A DNA stretch of 64,000 nucleotides from a virus. The stretch spans positions 1 to 64,000 of the IMG/VR virus record IMGVR_UViG_3300037258_000514. One strand, given 5' to 3'. How positions within the stretch are numbered: position 1 is the first letter of the stretch; every line of letters begins with the position of its first letter. The notes beneath the pieces were generated by a model. It ran no database searches. It saw nothing but the letters and a program-made list of their open reading frames with translations, and was not told where the DNA came from. Shown in pieces: positions 34,854 to 41,567 of this stretch. The translations under genes were made by a program, and so were the position numbers.

Positions 34854-36190
34854 TGTCAATTCGTTTTGTTGAATCCGGCGGACAATACCATCTTAACTCT
34901 GGAGTGGGAGTTGCAGGAGTATGGGGATCCGCTTCTAGTAACGGCATTGTTAGTAATGCTATTGCTAGGAATGGTAGTACTTATGCTTATGGGCAGAATA
35001 GTAACTTAAAAACTCCCAATCTTGGAGGCGGTTCAGGATATAATGGCATGGTTGCTGGATTTGCGCTTTATTCTCCAACGATTACAAACAATCAACAACT
35101 AATTGTCTTTTTAGATAATTCGAATGCAAATCAATGCGATGTTAGAATGAATGGCTCCGGCCAGCTTTTCTTCACAAGAAATGGAACAACGATAGGAAGC
35201 ACTAGTACAAGCGTTTTAACTGCAAATACCTGGAGTTATATAGAATTTAAAGCTTCATTTAGTATAACGGGAACAGGCAGTTGTGAAGTTAGAGTAAATG
35301 GAATAGTATTTGTATCCTCTTCGAGTTTGACAAATGCTACTACAACAGCGAAAGGGTTTGGTGTTCAATTTGCTACAGAAAATGCAGCAAATGCAGCTGC
35401 TATGGATTTTTATGTACTCGACACTGACTCAAGTAGCGGTGGCGGTTCAAATCCAAATAATACGTATTTAGGTGATATAACAGTTGCAGAAATTTATCCG
35501 AACGGCGCTGGAGTTCATTCGGATTGGTCGCAAGCTACAAACAATGGCGGAGCAGGTTCTCCTCCTCCGTTTGCTTTGTCATCATGTAATAATACATCAG
35601 GCGGCACAACTGTTTATAACAGAACAACAACTGCAACAGGAGAAGCTACCAATGCCTACCAAGGCTACTACTTTATTGTATCAGGATTTGTCACACATAG
35701 CGCACAGAATAATGGGACATTTTTATGTGATTTATCATCAACTACAACAATAACGTTATCGAATCCGAATGGGATAGCCGAAACTGTTTCTGCATCGGCA
35801 GCTTTCCAAGCTATTACGCAATGCGGTATCCATGGCGGTATTGTAGACGGCTATCAACTTGGCGCTGTTGGAACGCGTAATAATGGTGATGCTACATTTA
35901 TACTAGACAGTTCTTCAGGCGATATAAATGATTTTGCTCATCAAACCCTACCAGGAATCGGTACAATTTATGGTGTAGTTCATGTTTCTCTAGCCCGGGA
36001 TGATGCTGGCGGCGGAGCAACAATGAATCAAGTTTGTATTTCAAATGCGACTACTGAAACATCGACAGCTATTTCTCTTGGAGCTTCGTACCAGTACTAT
36101 CAAGACATTATCGAACTAGATCCTCATACATCAGCAACATGGACTGGTTCAAATTATAATGCGGCTACATTCGGTCCAAAGAAAACATAA
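34853..36190 (+). CDS. Lectin-like tail protein, copy 2
   Basis: The 445-residue product is a paralogue of the gene at 26614: 'cdvrmnGsgqlfftrnGttig', Trp-Ser-Tyr-Ile-Glu-Phe-Lys-Ala, Cys-Glu-Val-Arg-Val-Asn-Gly, then Leu-Gly-Asp-Ile-x-Val-x-Glu-x-Tyr-Pro-Asn-Gly-Ala-Gly-Val and a late Ile-His-Gly-Gly. Long stretches differ at DNA level, so the duplication is not recent. The fold pattern suggests carbohydrate binding. ATG overlaps the stop of the tip gene. Confidence 0.65.
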   Translation: MSIRFVESGGQYHLNSGVGVAGVWGSASSNGIVSNAIARNGSTYAYGQNSNLKTPNLGGGSGYNGMVAGFALYSPTITNNQQLIVFLDNSNANQCDVRMNGSGQLFFTRNGTTIGSTSTSVLTANTWSYIEFKASFSITGTGSCEVRVNGIVFVSSSSLTNATTTAKGFGVQFATENAANAAAMDFYVLDTDSSSGGGSNPNNTYLGDITVAEIYPNGAGVHSDWSQATNNGGAGSPPPFALSSCNNTSGGTTVYNRTTTATGEATNAYQGYYFIVSGFVTHSAQNNGTFLCDLSSTTTITLSNPNGIAETVSASAAFQAITQCGIHGGIVDGYQLGAVGTRNNGDATFILDSSSGDINDFAHQTLPGIGTIYGVVHVSLARDDAGGGATMNQVCISNATTETSTAISLGASYQYYQDIIELDPHTSATWTGSNYNAATFGPKKT

Positions 36191-36193
36191 CAA

Positions 36194-36499
36194 ATGGCGA
36201 TTAGAAATAGTCAAGACATTACACTAGTTGTTTTTTCAGGACAACCAAATGTAAGAGTTTCGCAAGACATTACACTAGTTGTTTTTTCAGGACAACCAAA
36301 TGTAAGAGTTTCGCAAGACATTACACTAGTTGCTTATACGAGACTTTTTGGTCCTGCAACACAGCTACTTACATTTACTGATCCTGGATTCGGTTTTAAG
36401 CCTGTGATACGAAGAAATCAAGGATTATTTCAAACGGCAAGTACTTTAGTATATCCAACAACACGAAAAGTATTTCCGATTGTATTTTGTGTAACATAG
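36194..36499 (+). CDS. QD-repeat protein, likely minor tail component
   Basis: The 101-residue product begins with three units of Ser-Gln-Asp-Ile-Thr-Leu-Val. The first two are complete 17-residue units coded by identical 51-bp DNA repeats. Similar 'R.sQ...lv' repeats lie at the N-terminus of the second distal tail protein (27893), which also follows a lectin-like gene. The C-terminal half has no known motif. The gene ends in TAG, in frame with the lipoprotein gene at 36509. Confidence 0.5.
   Translation: MAIRNSQDITLVVFSGQPNVRVSQDITLVVFSGQPNVRVSQDITLVAYTRLFGPATQLLTFTDPGFGFKPVIRRNQGLFQTASTLVYPTTRKVFPIVFCVT
36212..36332 (+). repeat. 51-bp direct tandem repeat inside a coding region
   Basis: Two identical 51-bp units (36212-36262, 36263-36313) are followed by 19 bases of a third. 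The unit is a multiple of three, so copy number can change without breaking the frame. Exact identity implies a recent duplication or ongoing homogenisation. Confidence 0.85.
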
Positions 36500-36508
36500 G
36501 GAGGCAGT

Positions 36509-38002
36509 ATGAAGTGGAAGTTAGTTACAGCATTGCTATGTATTTGTATTGGAATCGTATCGTGTACAAAACCCGCGCAACAATCGAGTGCCAAACTTGT
36601 ACAAAATAAAACACTCGCACCCGAACAGCCTCAACCCAGTACAGTGCAAGGGGCGCCAACAAGTTATACAGTTGCAAGAACCGATCAAGCTATAACACAG
36701 GTTCCTGCTCCAATGCCTAAGTGGGGTTCAACAGGTATAGGACAGAAATGGTGTAATCCTGCTTTCAACGGAATTTGTATGATTCGTTTAACAGATAGAA
36801 CATCATGGCCGAATGCTGCCTCGGGTTTATCTGTTGAAGCCGGGAAAGAAAATCCTTTTTCAAAGGATTCAAAGTTTGTTATGGTATCGAATTCTAACGG
36901 AGCTTCGAAGATAATTGCGTTTGATCCGAAGAAAGAGCTCCCCAAAGCAACCGCTACCGTATTTAAAAACGGTCCTGCTGAATTTTCTTACAATGAAGCA
37001 AATAGTGCATTTCAGCGGCAGAATAAAACTCAAGTTGCTAAACTTACTTCAACAAATAGCTGGTTAACATATTCATCAACATTAGTATATGATTTTGCTA
37101 AGTGTTTGCCTACAGGATATGTTGTTACATGGGTAAGTTCCTGGTCGATCTCTTCGAGCGATACAGAGTTTACTTCCATTTATTCAAATAATGGCGGACA
37201 AGGATCTGGTGGACTTGTAGTGTACTGGAAGAAAAGTAAAGGCTGTGCATCGTTAAATACACTTACAGGAGTTGTAACAGACTGGAACGGAAAAGTACTC
37301 GGGACTATTGATGATGGATCTAAGCCTCTAGCCGATAGATTTGTTGTTCATGATGGTGGTTCTGTAAAAATGCCTGGAGTCGTATCTTTGGGTTATTCAG
37401 TTAATGACAATACTAAAGGTGCGAAAGGGACATCAGGTTGTAAAGCAGGAGATTGCGCTGGTAATGATCCTTACTTTTGGGAAGTGTATGATTCATCAGG
37501 AAAAGTTACTACGCATCTTCGACCATGCGGTCCTTATCAATGCGGAGGACATTCAGCCTCAGCGTATCAACATGCTGCGGGCAAAAAGCTAGAATTGCAC
37601 AATCTATTAAATCCTTCAACACCTTTAACAAAGTTAATTACACTTCCCTGTTGCGGTTATGACATGCAAGGATCTTGGAATAATGCTGATAGCACAAGTG
37701 CGCAGCCAATAGCAATCGTTACGTCACTTGTAACAAAAGTACCTGGTCCTCCATTTAACGGACCTTACCAGAATGAAATCACAATGGTTCAACCTGTAGC
37801 TAATGGCAAAGCTTGGAGAGAGGGGCAAACATTAAATACAGGAATGTCTCCTTACTATATTTGCCAAACAGCGCATCAATCTATAAGTCCGGATGGACAT
37901 TGGGTTCTATTCTCTACAGATGCTGGGGGTAATGGCGCTTTAGGGTATGAAGTAGGTAGCGCTATATCTGCATGTGACGCCTTCTTGATGGAATTAAAAT
38001 AA
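36509..38002 (+). CDS. Lipoprotein, possibly beta-propeller
   Basis: The 497-residue product starts with a lipoprotein signal: basic residues, a hydrophobic run and the lipobox Ile-Val-Ser-Cys at about 16-19, followed by Thr-Lys-Pro. The mature protein has repeated 'fs.Dskfv.....g....y.....' and 'SPDGhwvlFstDagGn' segments, typical blades of beta-propeller proteins. GGGAGG precedes the ATG. A large envelope lipoprotein in a phage late operon may alter the host surface, for example excluding other phages, but no direct evidence exists. Confidence 0.6.
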   Translation: MKWKLVTALLCICIGIVSCTKPAQQSSAKLVQNKTLAPEQPQPSTVQGAPTSYTVARTDQAITQVPAPMPKWGSTGIGQKWCNPAFNGICMIRLTDRTSWPNAASGLSVEAGKENPFSKDSKFVMVSNSNGASKIIAFDPKKELPKATATVFKNGPAEFSYNEANSAFQRQNKTQVAKLTSTNSWLTYSSTLVYDFAKCLPTGYVVTWVSSWSISSSDTEFTSIYSNNGGQGSGGLVVYWKKSKGCASLNTLTGVVTDWNGKVLGTIDDGSKPLADRFVVHDGGSVKMPGVVSLGYSVNDNTKGAKGTSGCKAGDCAGNDPYFWEVYDSSGKVTTHLRPCGPYQCGGHSASAYQHAAGKKLELHNLLNPSTPLTKLITLPCCGYDMQGSWNNADSTSAQPIAIVTSLVTKVPGPPFNGPYQNEITMVQPVANGKAWREGQTLNTGMSPYYICQTAHQSISPDGHWVLFSTDAGGNGALGYEVGSAISACDAFLMELK

Positions 38003-38048
38003 CAAGACACTTTGTCTAAACTACATTAAAATACAAAAGGAGAAGTAA

Positions 38049-38675
38049 ATGAATACACTAACAGTAAAATTTAGGAACGTAGAAATTGACGATATTCCGC
38101 GTATGGCAACATCACTACTCCTAATCCCGATTCTAGTCGTTATGCTGGGAGCCTGGAGTTGTAGTGTTCAACAAACACAAACATGGTTACAGATTGCGCA
38201 GAGTGATTTACCTGTTCTTTCACAAGAAGCTGTAAATATTTTAAATCTTGTGAATCCTGCTGATAGTGCGATTGCGCAACAAGTATCTACCGCTGCCACA
38301 GTAGCATTAACCCTTATCACTGATGCTATTGCAGCTTACAATGTTAATCCATCAGCTACTACATTGCAGGCCGTTGCAGCAGCATTCGATAAAGCAGGAA
38401 GTGAACTATCAGGATTAATGCAAACATTAACGTTTGTTAATCCTACAGATGAGTTGATCGTTGGCGCGGCTGTAGCTGCTATTGTTACAACACTTGACAT
38501 AATTGCTTTACAGATTCCGGGATCAGCTCCGAATGCAATGAAGGCGCGATTCTCTAGAATGTCAAAATCCGGAACAGTTAAGAATTCTATTCCTACTCCG
38601 CAACAACTTAAGAAAAATTGGAATAAGAATATATGTTCTAAGGGCGTAAATGTTACAACTTGTAAATTGAAGTAG
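38049..38675 (+). CDS. Membrane-anchored or lipoprotein-like protein, unknown
   Basis: The 208-residue product has a hydrophobic segment at about 20-38, ending Gly-Ala-Trp-Ser-Cys, which could be a lipobox, preceded by a charged cytoplasmic-like N-terminus longer than usual. The rest is Ala/Val/Leu-rich helix, with a basic tail containing two Cys. AAAAGGAGAAG stands before the ATG. It ends in TAG, with TGA three codons later. A role in lysis or envelope attachment is possible; no family is recognised. Confidence 0.5.
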   Translation: MNTLTVKFRNVEIDDIPRMATSLLLIPILVVMLGAWSCSVQQTQTWLQIAQSDLPVLSQEAVNILNLVNPADSAIAQQVSTAATVALTLITDAIAAYNVNPSATTLQAVAAAFDKAGSELSGLMQTLTFVNPTDELIVGAAVAAIVTTLDIIALQIPGSAPNAMKARFSRMSKSGTVKNSIPTPQQLKKNWNKNICSKGVNVTTCKLK

Positions 38676-38683
38676 GAGTTCAC

Positions 38684-38899
38684 ATGAAACTAAAACTAAC
38701 ACTTTTATTGCTAACGCTATCACCTATGATGTATGCATCGCAGCTTGATAGTAAATCATTGTTTATAGGCGTAGGACTTGGTTTAGGAACCTATGCTTCA
38801 CGACAATATATCGCAAAACCTGTAGCAAAAGCAACAAAGAAAGCTGCGAAGAAAACAGCATACGGTGCCGTTCATATTGTTACCCTAGGGAAGAAGTAA
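38684..38899 (+). CDS. Small exported basic protein
   Basis: The 71-residue product begins Met-Lys-Leu-Lys with a hydrophobic run and Met-Tyr-Ala-Ser, a plausible signal peptidase site near residue 18. A second Gly-rich hydrophobic stretch and a Lys/Ala-rich tail follow. GGAG lies 5 bases upstream of the ATG. Possibly a membrane-active or lysis-related peptide; this is only a suggestion from composition. Confidence 0.5.
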   Translation: MKLKLTLLLLTLSPMMYASQLDSKSLFIGVGLGLGTYASRQYIAKPVAKATKKAAKKTAYGAVHIVTLGKK

Positions 38900-38911
38900 G
38901 GAGTAATCTAA

Positions 38912-39658
38912 ATGAGCAACAGGAAGTTAGGAAAGCTCGCTCCAAAGCAAAATGCTAAAACACTAAAACTCTCTAAATATACTTTTGCTCTGCCTCAAGC
39001 ACCTGCAAAAATATATAGAGAGTATAAAATCCCAGAAGAACTTTGGGGGATGGATGCAAATGATCTGTATGGTGATTGTACATGTGCTGCTATTGCGCAT
39101 ATGTTAATGCTTATAACAGCACATACAGGTACAATGGTAGTACCAACCACACAACAGGTACTTCAGGAATATAGTGATATAACAGGCTTTAACGTTGGAC
39201 CTCCACCAATCAATGATAACGGTGCAGCTATAACTGATGTTCTTAACTATTGGAGAACAACAGGTATTGCAGGGCATAAGATTCTTGGATGGGTTCAAAT
39301 TGACCACACAAATATTGAAGTGGTTAAGCAGGCTATCTGGTTGTTTGGAGCCGTTGATATCGGTGTGATGCTACCGAATTCTGCATCGACTCAAACAGAT
39401 AACAGACAATCATGGAATATAGTTAAACCTGATGGTGGTATTGATGGCGGCCATTCTATTCCTATATTTGGCTATGGAGCGGATGGTTGTACAAGTGTAA
39501 CTTGGGGACAGTTGCAACAGATTAATTGGGCTTGGTTTAACAAGTATTGTGACGAAGCTTATGCAGTCCTTACTGAGGATTGGATTAATCAGGCAACTCA
39601 ATCAGCCCCGAATAATTTTAACTTAGATCAGCTGAAGCAAGATTTAGCGGCGTTGTAA
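38912..39658 (+). CDS. Papain-like cysteine peptidase
   Basis: The 248-residue product carries Leu-Tyr-Gly-Asp-Cys-Thr-Cys-Ala-Ala-Ile (Cys56/Cys58), resembling the papain-type active site where a Gly-x-Cys is followed by small residues. Gly-Gly-His181-Ser-Ile-Pro-Ile-Phe-Gly-Tyr matches the His segment (GGHA...GY). An aromatic/Asn position (Asn or Trp near 198-212) may complete the triad. There is no signal peptide. Neighbours are exported proteins. It could process virion proteins, attack host proteins or assist lysis. Substrate unknown. Confidence 0.65.
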   Translation: MSNRKLGKLAPKQNAKTLKLSKYTFALPQAPAKIYREYKIPEELWGMDANDLYGDCTCAAIAHMLMLITAHTGTMVVPTTQQVLQEYSDITGFNVGPPPINDNGAAITDVLNYWRTTGIAGHKILGWVQIDHTNIEVVKQAIWLFGAVDIGVMLPNSASTQTDNRQSWNIVKPDGGIDGGHSIPIFGYGADGCTSVTWGQLQQINWAWFNKYCDEAYAVLTEDWINQATQSAPNNFNLDQLKQDLAAL

Positions 39659-39669
39659 GAAAGGACAAA

Positions 39670-39882
39670 ATGTCAGTCCTTGCATGGATTATTAAAGTGT
39701 ACAATAAACTAGTTGCTCTATACAAAATTGCGGAGCAAATACAGAAACAACAGCAGCTTTATCAACAAGATATAGATACAAGATTTGATACTGTAGATAA
39801 GGATCTTGCGTCTATTAAAAAAGCAATTGGGATAGGTGTTCCTGTACAAGAAACAATTGTATGGGGCGCACCAAAACCATAG
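39670..39882 (+). CDS. Small coiled-coil protein with WGAPKP end
   Basis: The 70-residue product has an amphipathic N-terminal helix, a Gln-rich coiled-coil stretch (about 22-50) and ends Glu-Thr-Ile-Val-Trp-Gly-Ala-Pro-Lys-Pro. The next gene ends with a similar Glu-Thr-Val-Gln-Phe-Gly-Thr-Pro-Thr-Pro. The shared ending may be an interaction tail. AAAGGA precedes the ATG. Stop is TAG with TAA four codons later. Confidence 0.55.
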   Translation: MSVLAWIIKVYNKLVALYKIAEQIQKQQQLYQQDIDTRFDTVDKDLASIKKAIGIGVPVQETIVWGAPKP

Positions 39883-39916
39883 ATGTTACACAACTAAATG
39901 CGAAAGGAAATTACAA

Positions 39917-40240
39917 ATGCCAGCAACAATTACAGATGTACAGTCAATCCCGGTAACAGGTATCGCAGCGGTTGATGCTGCGGGTGAAGCTGTTACAGTT
40001 GATACCACGCAAGTTACAACAAGTGTTGGGGATCCAACACTTCTTGCGTTCACCTTAGATCCAACAACTAACCTCCCAACGTTTAGTTTCAACAAGGGAG
40101 TATTTACAGGAACTCTTCCTGCAACAAGTCAAGTTAGTTTACAGGACACAGTAAATAATCTAACTTCGCAGGATACAGTTACTGTTAATGCGTCTGCTGC
40201 CACATCTGAGACAGTTCAGTTCGGTACGCCGACTCCGTAA
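39917..40240 (+). CDS. Small beta-rich protein (Ig-like), last gene of the + operon
   Basis: I chose the ATG at 39917, which has AAAGGA 8 bases upstream; the frame is open earlier only through the end of the previous gene. The 107-residue product is Thr/Val/Ala-rich with an Ig-like (Big-type) pattern, for example Ser-Gln-Val-Ser-Leu-Gln-Asp and Ala-Ala-Thr-Ser-Glu-Thr-Val. It is followed by a strong terminator. Abundant decoration protein is a fair guess given composition and position, but unproven. Confidence 0.55.
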   Translation: MPATITDVQSIPVTGIAAVDAAGEAVTVDTTQVTTSVGDPTLLAFTLDPTTNLPTFSFNKGVFTGTLPATSQVSLQDTVNNLTSQDTVTVNASAATSETVQFGTPTP

Positions 40241-40260
40241 GATTTCATAACTGATTAATA

Positions 40261-40294
40261 AACCGGACAGCTAAATACTGTCCGGTTTTTTATC
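40261..40294 (+). terminator. Intrinsic terminator of the late + operon
   Basis: AACCGGACAG pairs perfectly over 10 bp with CTGTCCGGTT across a 7-base loop (CTAAATA), followed by TTTTTAT. It is 20 bases after the last stop. A textbook Rho-independent signal. Confidence 0.9.
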
Positions 40295-40302
40295 TTCTCA
40301 TC

Positions 40303-40740
40303 ATGCTAACAAACGTAGCAGCAGAGCGGCAAAAGAAGACACGATCCGACAGATTAGCTCGTGTAAAAGATCTTCTTCTAACGGGAGCTTCTAACGCTGT
40401 TATTTCAGAAGAACTACATGCAACTGAAAGAACAGTTAAAGCTTACATGCACTCTTTATTTACAATATACAATATCACAGGTAAATGCAAAAGAGTAAAG
40501 TTAGCCGTAAGATTAATTGACGATGTAGAAAAAGAACAGACAAATTTAAATATGACAAAGCTAGAGAAACTAATAATAAATCTTGTTGTAGAAGGAAAAA
40601 TTAATCGACAGATTAGCGAAGAACTCCATTTATCAGAAAATATGGTAAAAAATTATCTCCGCACTATATATGATAAAACAGGAATGGGTTGCAGAACAGA
40701 GTTAGCACTCTGGGCAAAATCAAAAAGTTTCGTTGCTTAG
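40303..40740 (+). CDS. Tandem LuxR-type helix-turn-helix regulator
   Basis: The 145-residue product holds two LuxR/GerE-type HTH domains and nothing else. Domain 1 (about 18-70) has Leu-Leu-Leu-Thr-Gly-Ala-Ser-Asn, Ile-Ser-Glu-Glu-Leu and Thr-Glu-Arg-Thr-Val-Lys-Ala-Tyr. Domain 2 (about 83-137) has Leu-Val-Val-Glu-Gly-Lys, Ile-Ser-Glu-Glu-Leu-His-Leu-Ser-Glu and Met-Val-Lys-Asn-Tyr-Leu. There is no receiver or sensor domain. It lies between two terminators, next to the promoter of the tRNA operon. It could act on late transcription. Stop is TAG with TGA four codons later. Confidence 0.75.
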   Translation: MLTNVAAERQKKTRSDRLARVKDLLLTGASNAVISEELHATERTVKAYMHSLFTIYNITGKCKRVKLAVRLIDDVEKEQTNLNMTKLEKLIINLVVEGKINRQISEELHLSENMVKNYLRTIYDKTGMGCRTELALWAKSKSFVA

Positions 40741-40756
40741 GGAGGCAACGCTTGAA

Positions 40757-40803
40757 GGGCTACAAACTGCTCCTGGAAGGGTTTGTAGCCCATTTTTATT
40801 TTA
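40757..40803 (+). terminator. Intrinsic terminator after the LuxR-HTH gene
   Basis: GGGCTACAAAC (40757-40767) pairs perfectly over 11 bp with GTTTGTAGCCC (40781-40791) around a 13-base loop, followed by ATTTTTATTTT. It separates the regulator from the PTH2/tRNA transcript. Confidence 0.9.
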
Positions 40804-40812
40804 AAGAAAAGC

Positions 40813-40840
40813 TTGACATTGGACCCTCAATTTTTATATT
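40813..40840 (+). promoter_or_regulatory. Sigma-70-type promoter for the PTH2/tRNA transcript
   Basis: TTGACA (40813-40818) and TATATT (40835-40840) are separated by 16 bases, close to the bacterial housekeeping consensus. It directly follows a terminator. The expected start near 40847 leaves only about 10 bases before the ATG at 40858, so the first message is nearly leaderless. Confidence 0.75.
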
Positions 40841-40857
40841 ATTACGCTATGACATAG

Positions 40858-41328
40858 ATGAATCAGAACGCCCCGAATCCTGCCGATAAATACGTGTATC
40901 TCTTCGTCCGCCAAGATCTACCAATTCAACACCAAATTGTTCAATCCAATCACGCCACTCATATGATGGCTTCGATTCGCCCGGAAGAGTGCGTGCCCAA
41001 TATCGTACTTATTGGTGTGCCCGACTTAAACGCTCTTCTTCGTGTGGCGCAGAAGCTTAGAGCTAATCAAATTCCTCACTACGAGTGGGTCGAACCAGAT
41101 TTTGATTTAGGTTTTACTTCAATTGCTACTGCTCCGATTACTGGAGAGAAGCGTCAAGTTTTGAAGAACTATAGACTTTATTCCCCTGGAACCGTTGCGG
41201 TAAACGGCGTCGCTTGTATAGACCAGCCAATCCGCGCAGCTTGTCTCTTAACTGAGGACAGGGGAGCCAGTGCCCGAGTAGCTCAACAGCAAGAGCAGCC
41301 CGGTCTAAACGGGATGGCTGAAGGTTAA
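40858..41328 (+). CDS. Peptidyl-tRNA hydrolase 2-like protein
   Basis: Residues about 11-115 follow the PTH2/Bit1 pattern: Tyr-Val-Tyr-Leu-Phe-Val-Arg-Gln-Asp-Leu, then Gln-Ser-Asn-His-Ala-Thr-His in place of QCSHA, and Ile-Val-Leu-Ile-Gly-Val-Pro-Asp. A helix, Ile-Pro-His-Tyr and a final 'siataPi...' strand come next. Family members release peptides from stalled tRNAs, and some phage copies are of unknown activity; the invariant Cys-Ser is Ser-Asn here. The last 40 residues have no PTH2 counterpart, and the frame ends inside the first tRNA gene. Being co-transcribed with tRNAs supports a translation-related role. Confidence 0.55.
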   Translation: MNQNAPNPADKYVYLFVRQDLPIQHQIVQSNHATHMMASIRPEECVPNIVLIGVPDLNALLRVAQKLRANQIPHYEWVEPDFDLGFTSIATAPITGEKRQVLKNYRLYSPGTVAVNGVACIDQPIRAACLLTEDRGASARVAQQQEQPGLNGMAEG

Positions 41329-41347
41329 AGTCCTTCCTTGGGCACCA
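41272..41347 (+). tRNA. tRNA with CUA anticodon (amber suppressor)
   Basis: A 76-base cloverleaf with encoded CCA: acceptor GCCCGAG/CTTGGGC, TA, D-arm GCTC/GAGC with loop AACAGCAA, anticodon stem GCCCG/CGGGA (one G-A mismatch), loop GTCTAAA, variable TGGCT, T-arm GAAGG/CCTTC with loop TTAAAGT, then A and CCA. The loop centre after U33 is CUA, which reads the codon UAG. The D-loop lacks GG and the T-loop lacks the usual TTC, a paired loss. The amino acid cannot be told. The 5' two thirds overlap the end of the PTH2-like frame, whose TAA lies in the T-loop. Confidence 0.8.
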
Positions 41348-41350
41348 TAT

Positions 41351-41400
41351 AGGGCGGGCTAGCGCGCTAGCTAGGGGCTTCAGTGCCTCCCGCCCTACCA
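41351..41400 (+). ncRNA. 50-nt tRNA-like element lacking D and anticodon arms
   Basis: Acceptor AGGGCGG (41351-41357) pairs over 7 bp with CCGCCCT (41390-41396), followed by A and CCA. A T-arm GGGGC/GCCTC has loop TTCAGT. Where D and anticodon arms should be is one 5-bp hairpin, GCTAG/CTAGC with loop CGCG. It lies in the 58-base gap between two full tRNAs and has the 3' end of a tRNA. It cannot decode. It might be a degenerated tRNA or a tRNA mimic processed with its neighbours. Confidence 0.55.
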
Positions 41401-41405
41401 GATAT

Positions 41406-41486
41406 GCCGCTGTAGCTCAGATGGGCTGTATCCAGAGCAGCTTCCTTTTAGGGAGCAGGTCGGTGGTTCGATTCCATCCAGCGGCT
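41406..41486 (+). tRNA. tRNA with UUU anticodon (Lys-type), enlarged D-loop
   Basis: Acceptor GCCGCTG/CAGCGGC (7 bp), TA, D-stem GCTC/GAGC with a 16-base loop (normal is 7-11), anticodon stem GCTTC/GGAGC, loop CTTTTAG with UUU, and T-arm GGTGG/CCATC with loop TTCGATT. No CCA is encoded and the discriminator base is T, unlike ordinary tRNA-Lys. Function is likely but these oddities leave room for a decayed gene. Confidence 0.7.
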
Positions 41487-41502
41487 CTCTTTAAAATCGT
41501 GC

Positions 41503-41530
41503 GTCGGTTCGAACCCGACATGGCGCTCCA
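41503..41530 (+). pseudogene. 3' half of a tRNA gene
   Basis: A perfect T-arm, GTCGG-TTCGAAC-CCGAC (41503-41519), is followed by ATGGCGC, T and CCA (41520-41530). No matching 5' acceptor (GCGCCAT) lies within the preceding 100 bases. It is therefore an isolated 3' half, either a relic of a deleted tRNA gene or a phage attachment core of the type that restores a host tRNA. No integrase is present in the window. Confidence 0.65.
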
Positions 41531-41567
41531 CTTCTTAACTACACCGTGTTTAAGACATATCCACTCA

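Noticed and set aside
36212-36332. CRISPR-like repeat array
   Set aside because: The repeats are directly joined without spacers, a multiple of three long, and lie within an open reading frame.
36194-38002. QD-repeat protein fused to the lipoprotein by amber readthrough
   Set aside because: The lipoprotein has GGGAGG before its ATG and a classic lipobox signal, which needs a free N-terminus.
41190-41270. A further tRNA upstream of the suppressor tRNA
   Set aside because: A bulged hairpin near 41240-41262 resembles an anticodon arm, but I could not pair acceptor, D or T arms around it.
41503-41530. Proof of a temperate lifestyle through an attachment site
   Set aside because: No integrase, excisionase or repressor of the lysogenic type is visible. 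The half tRNA alone is not enough.
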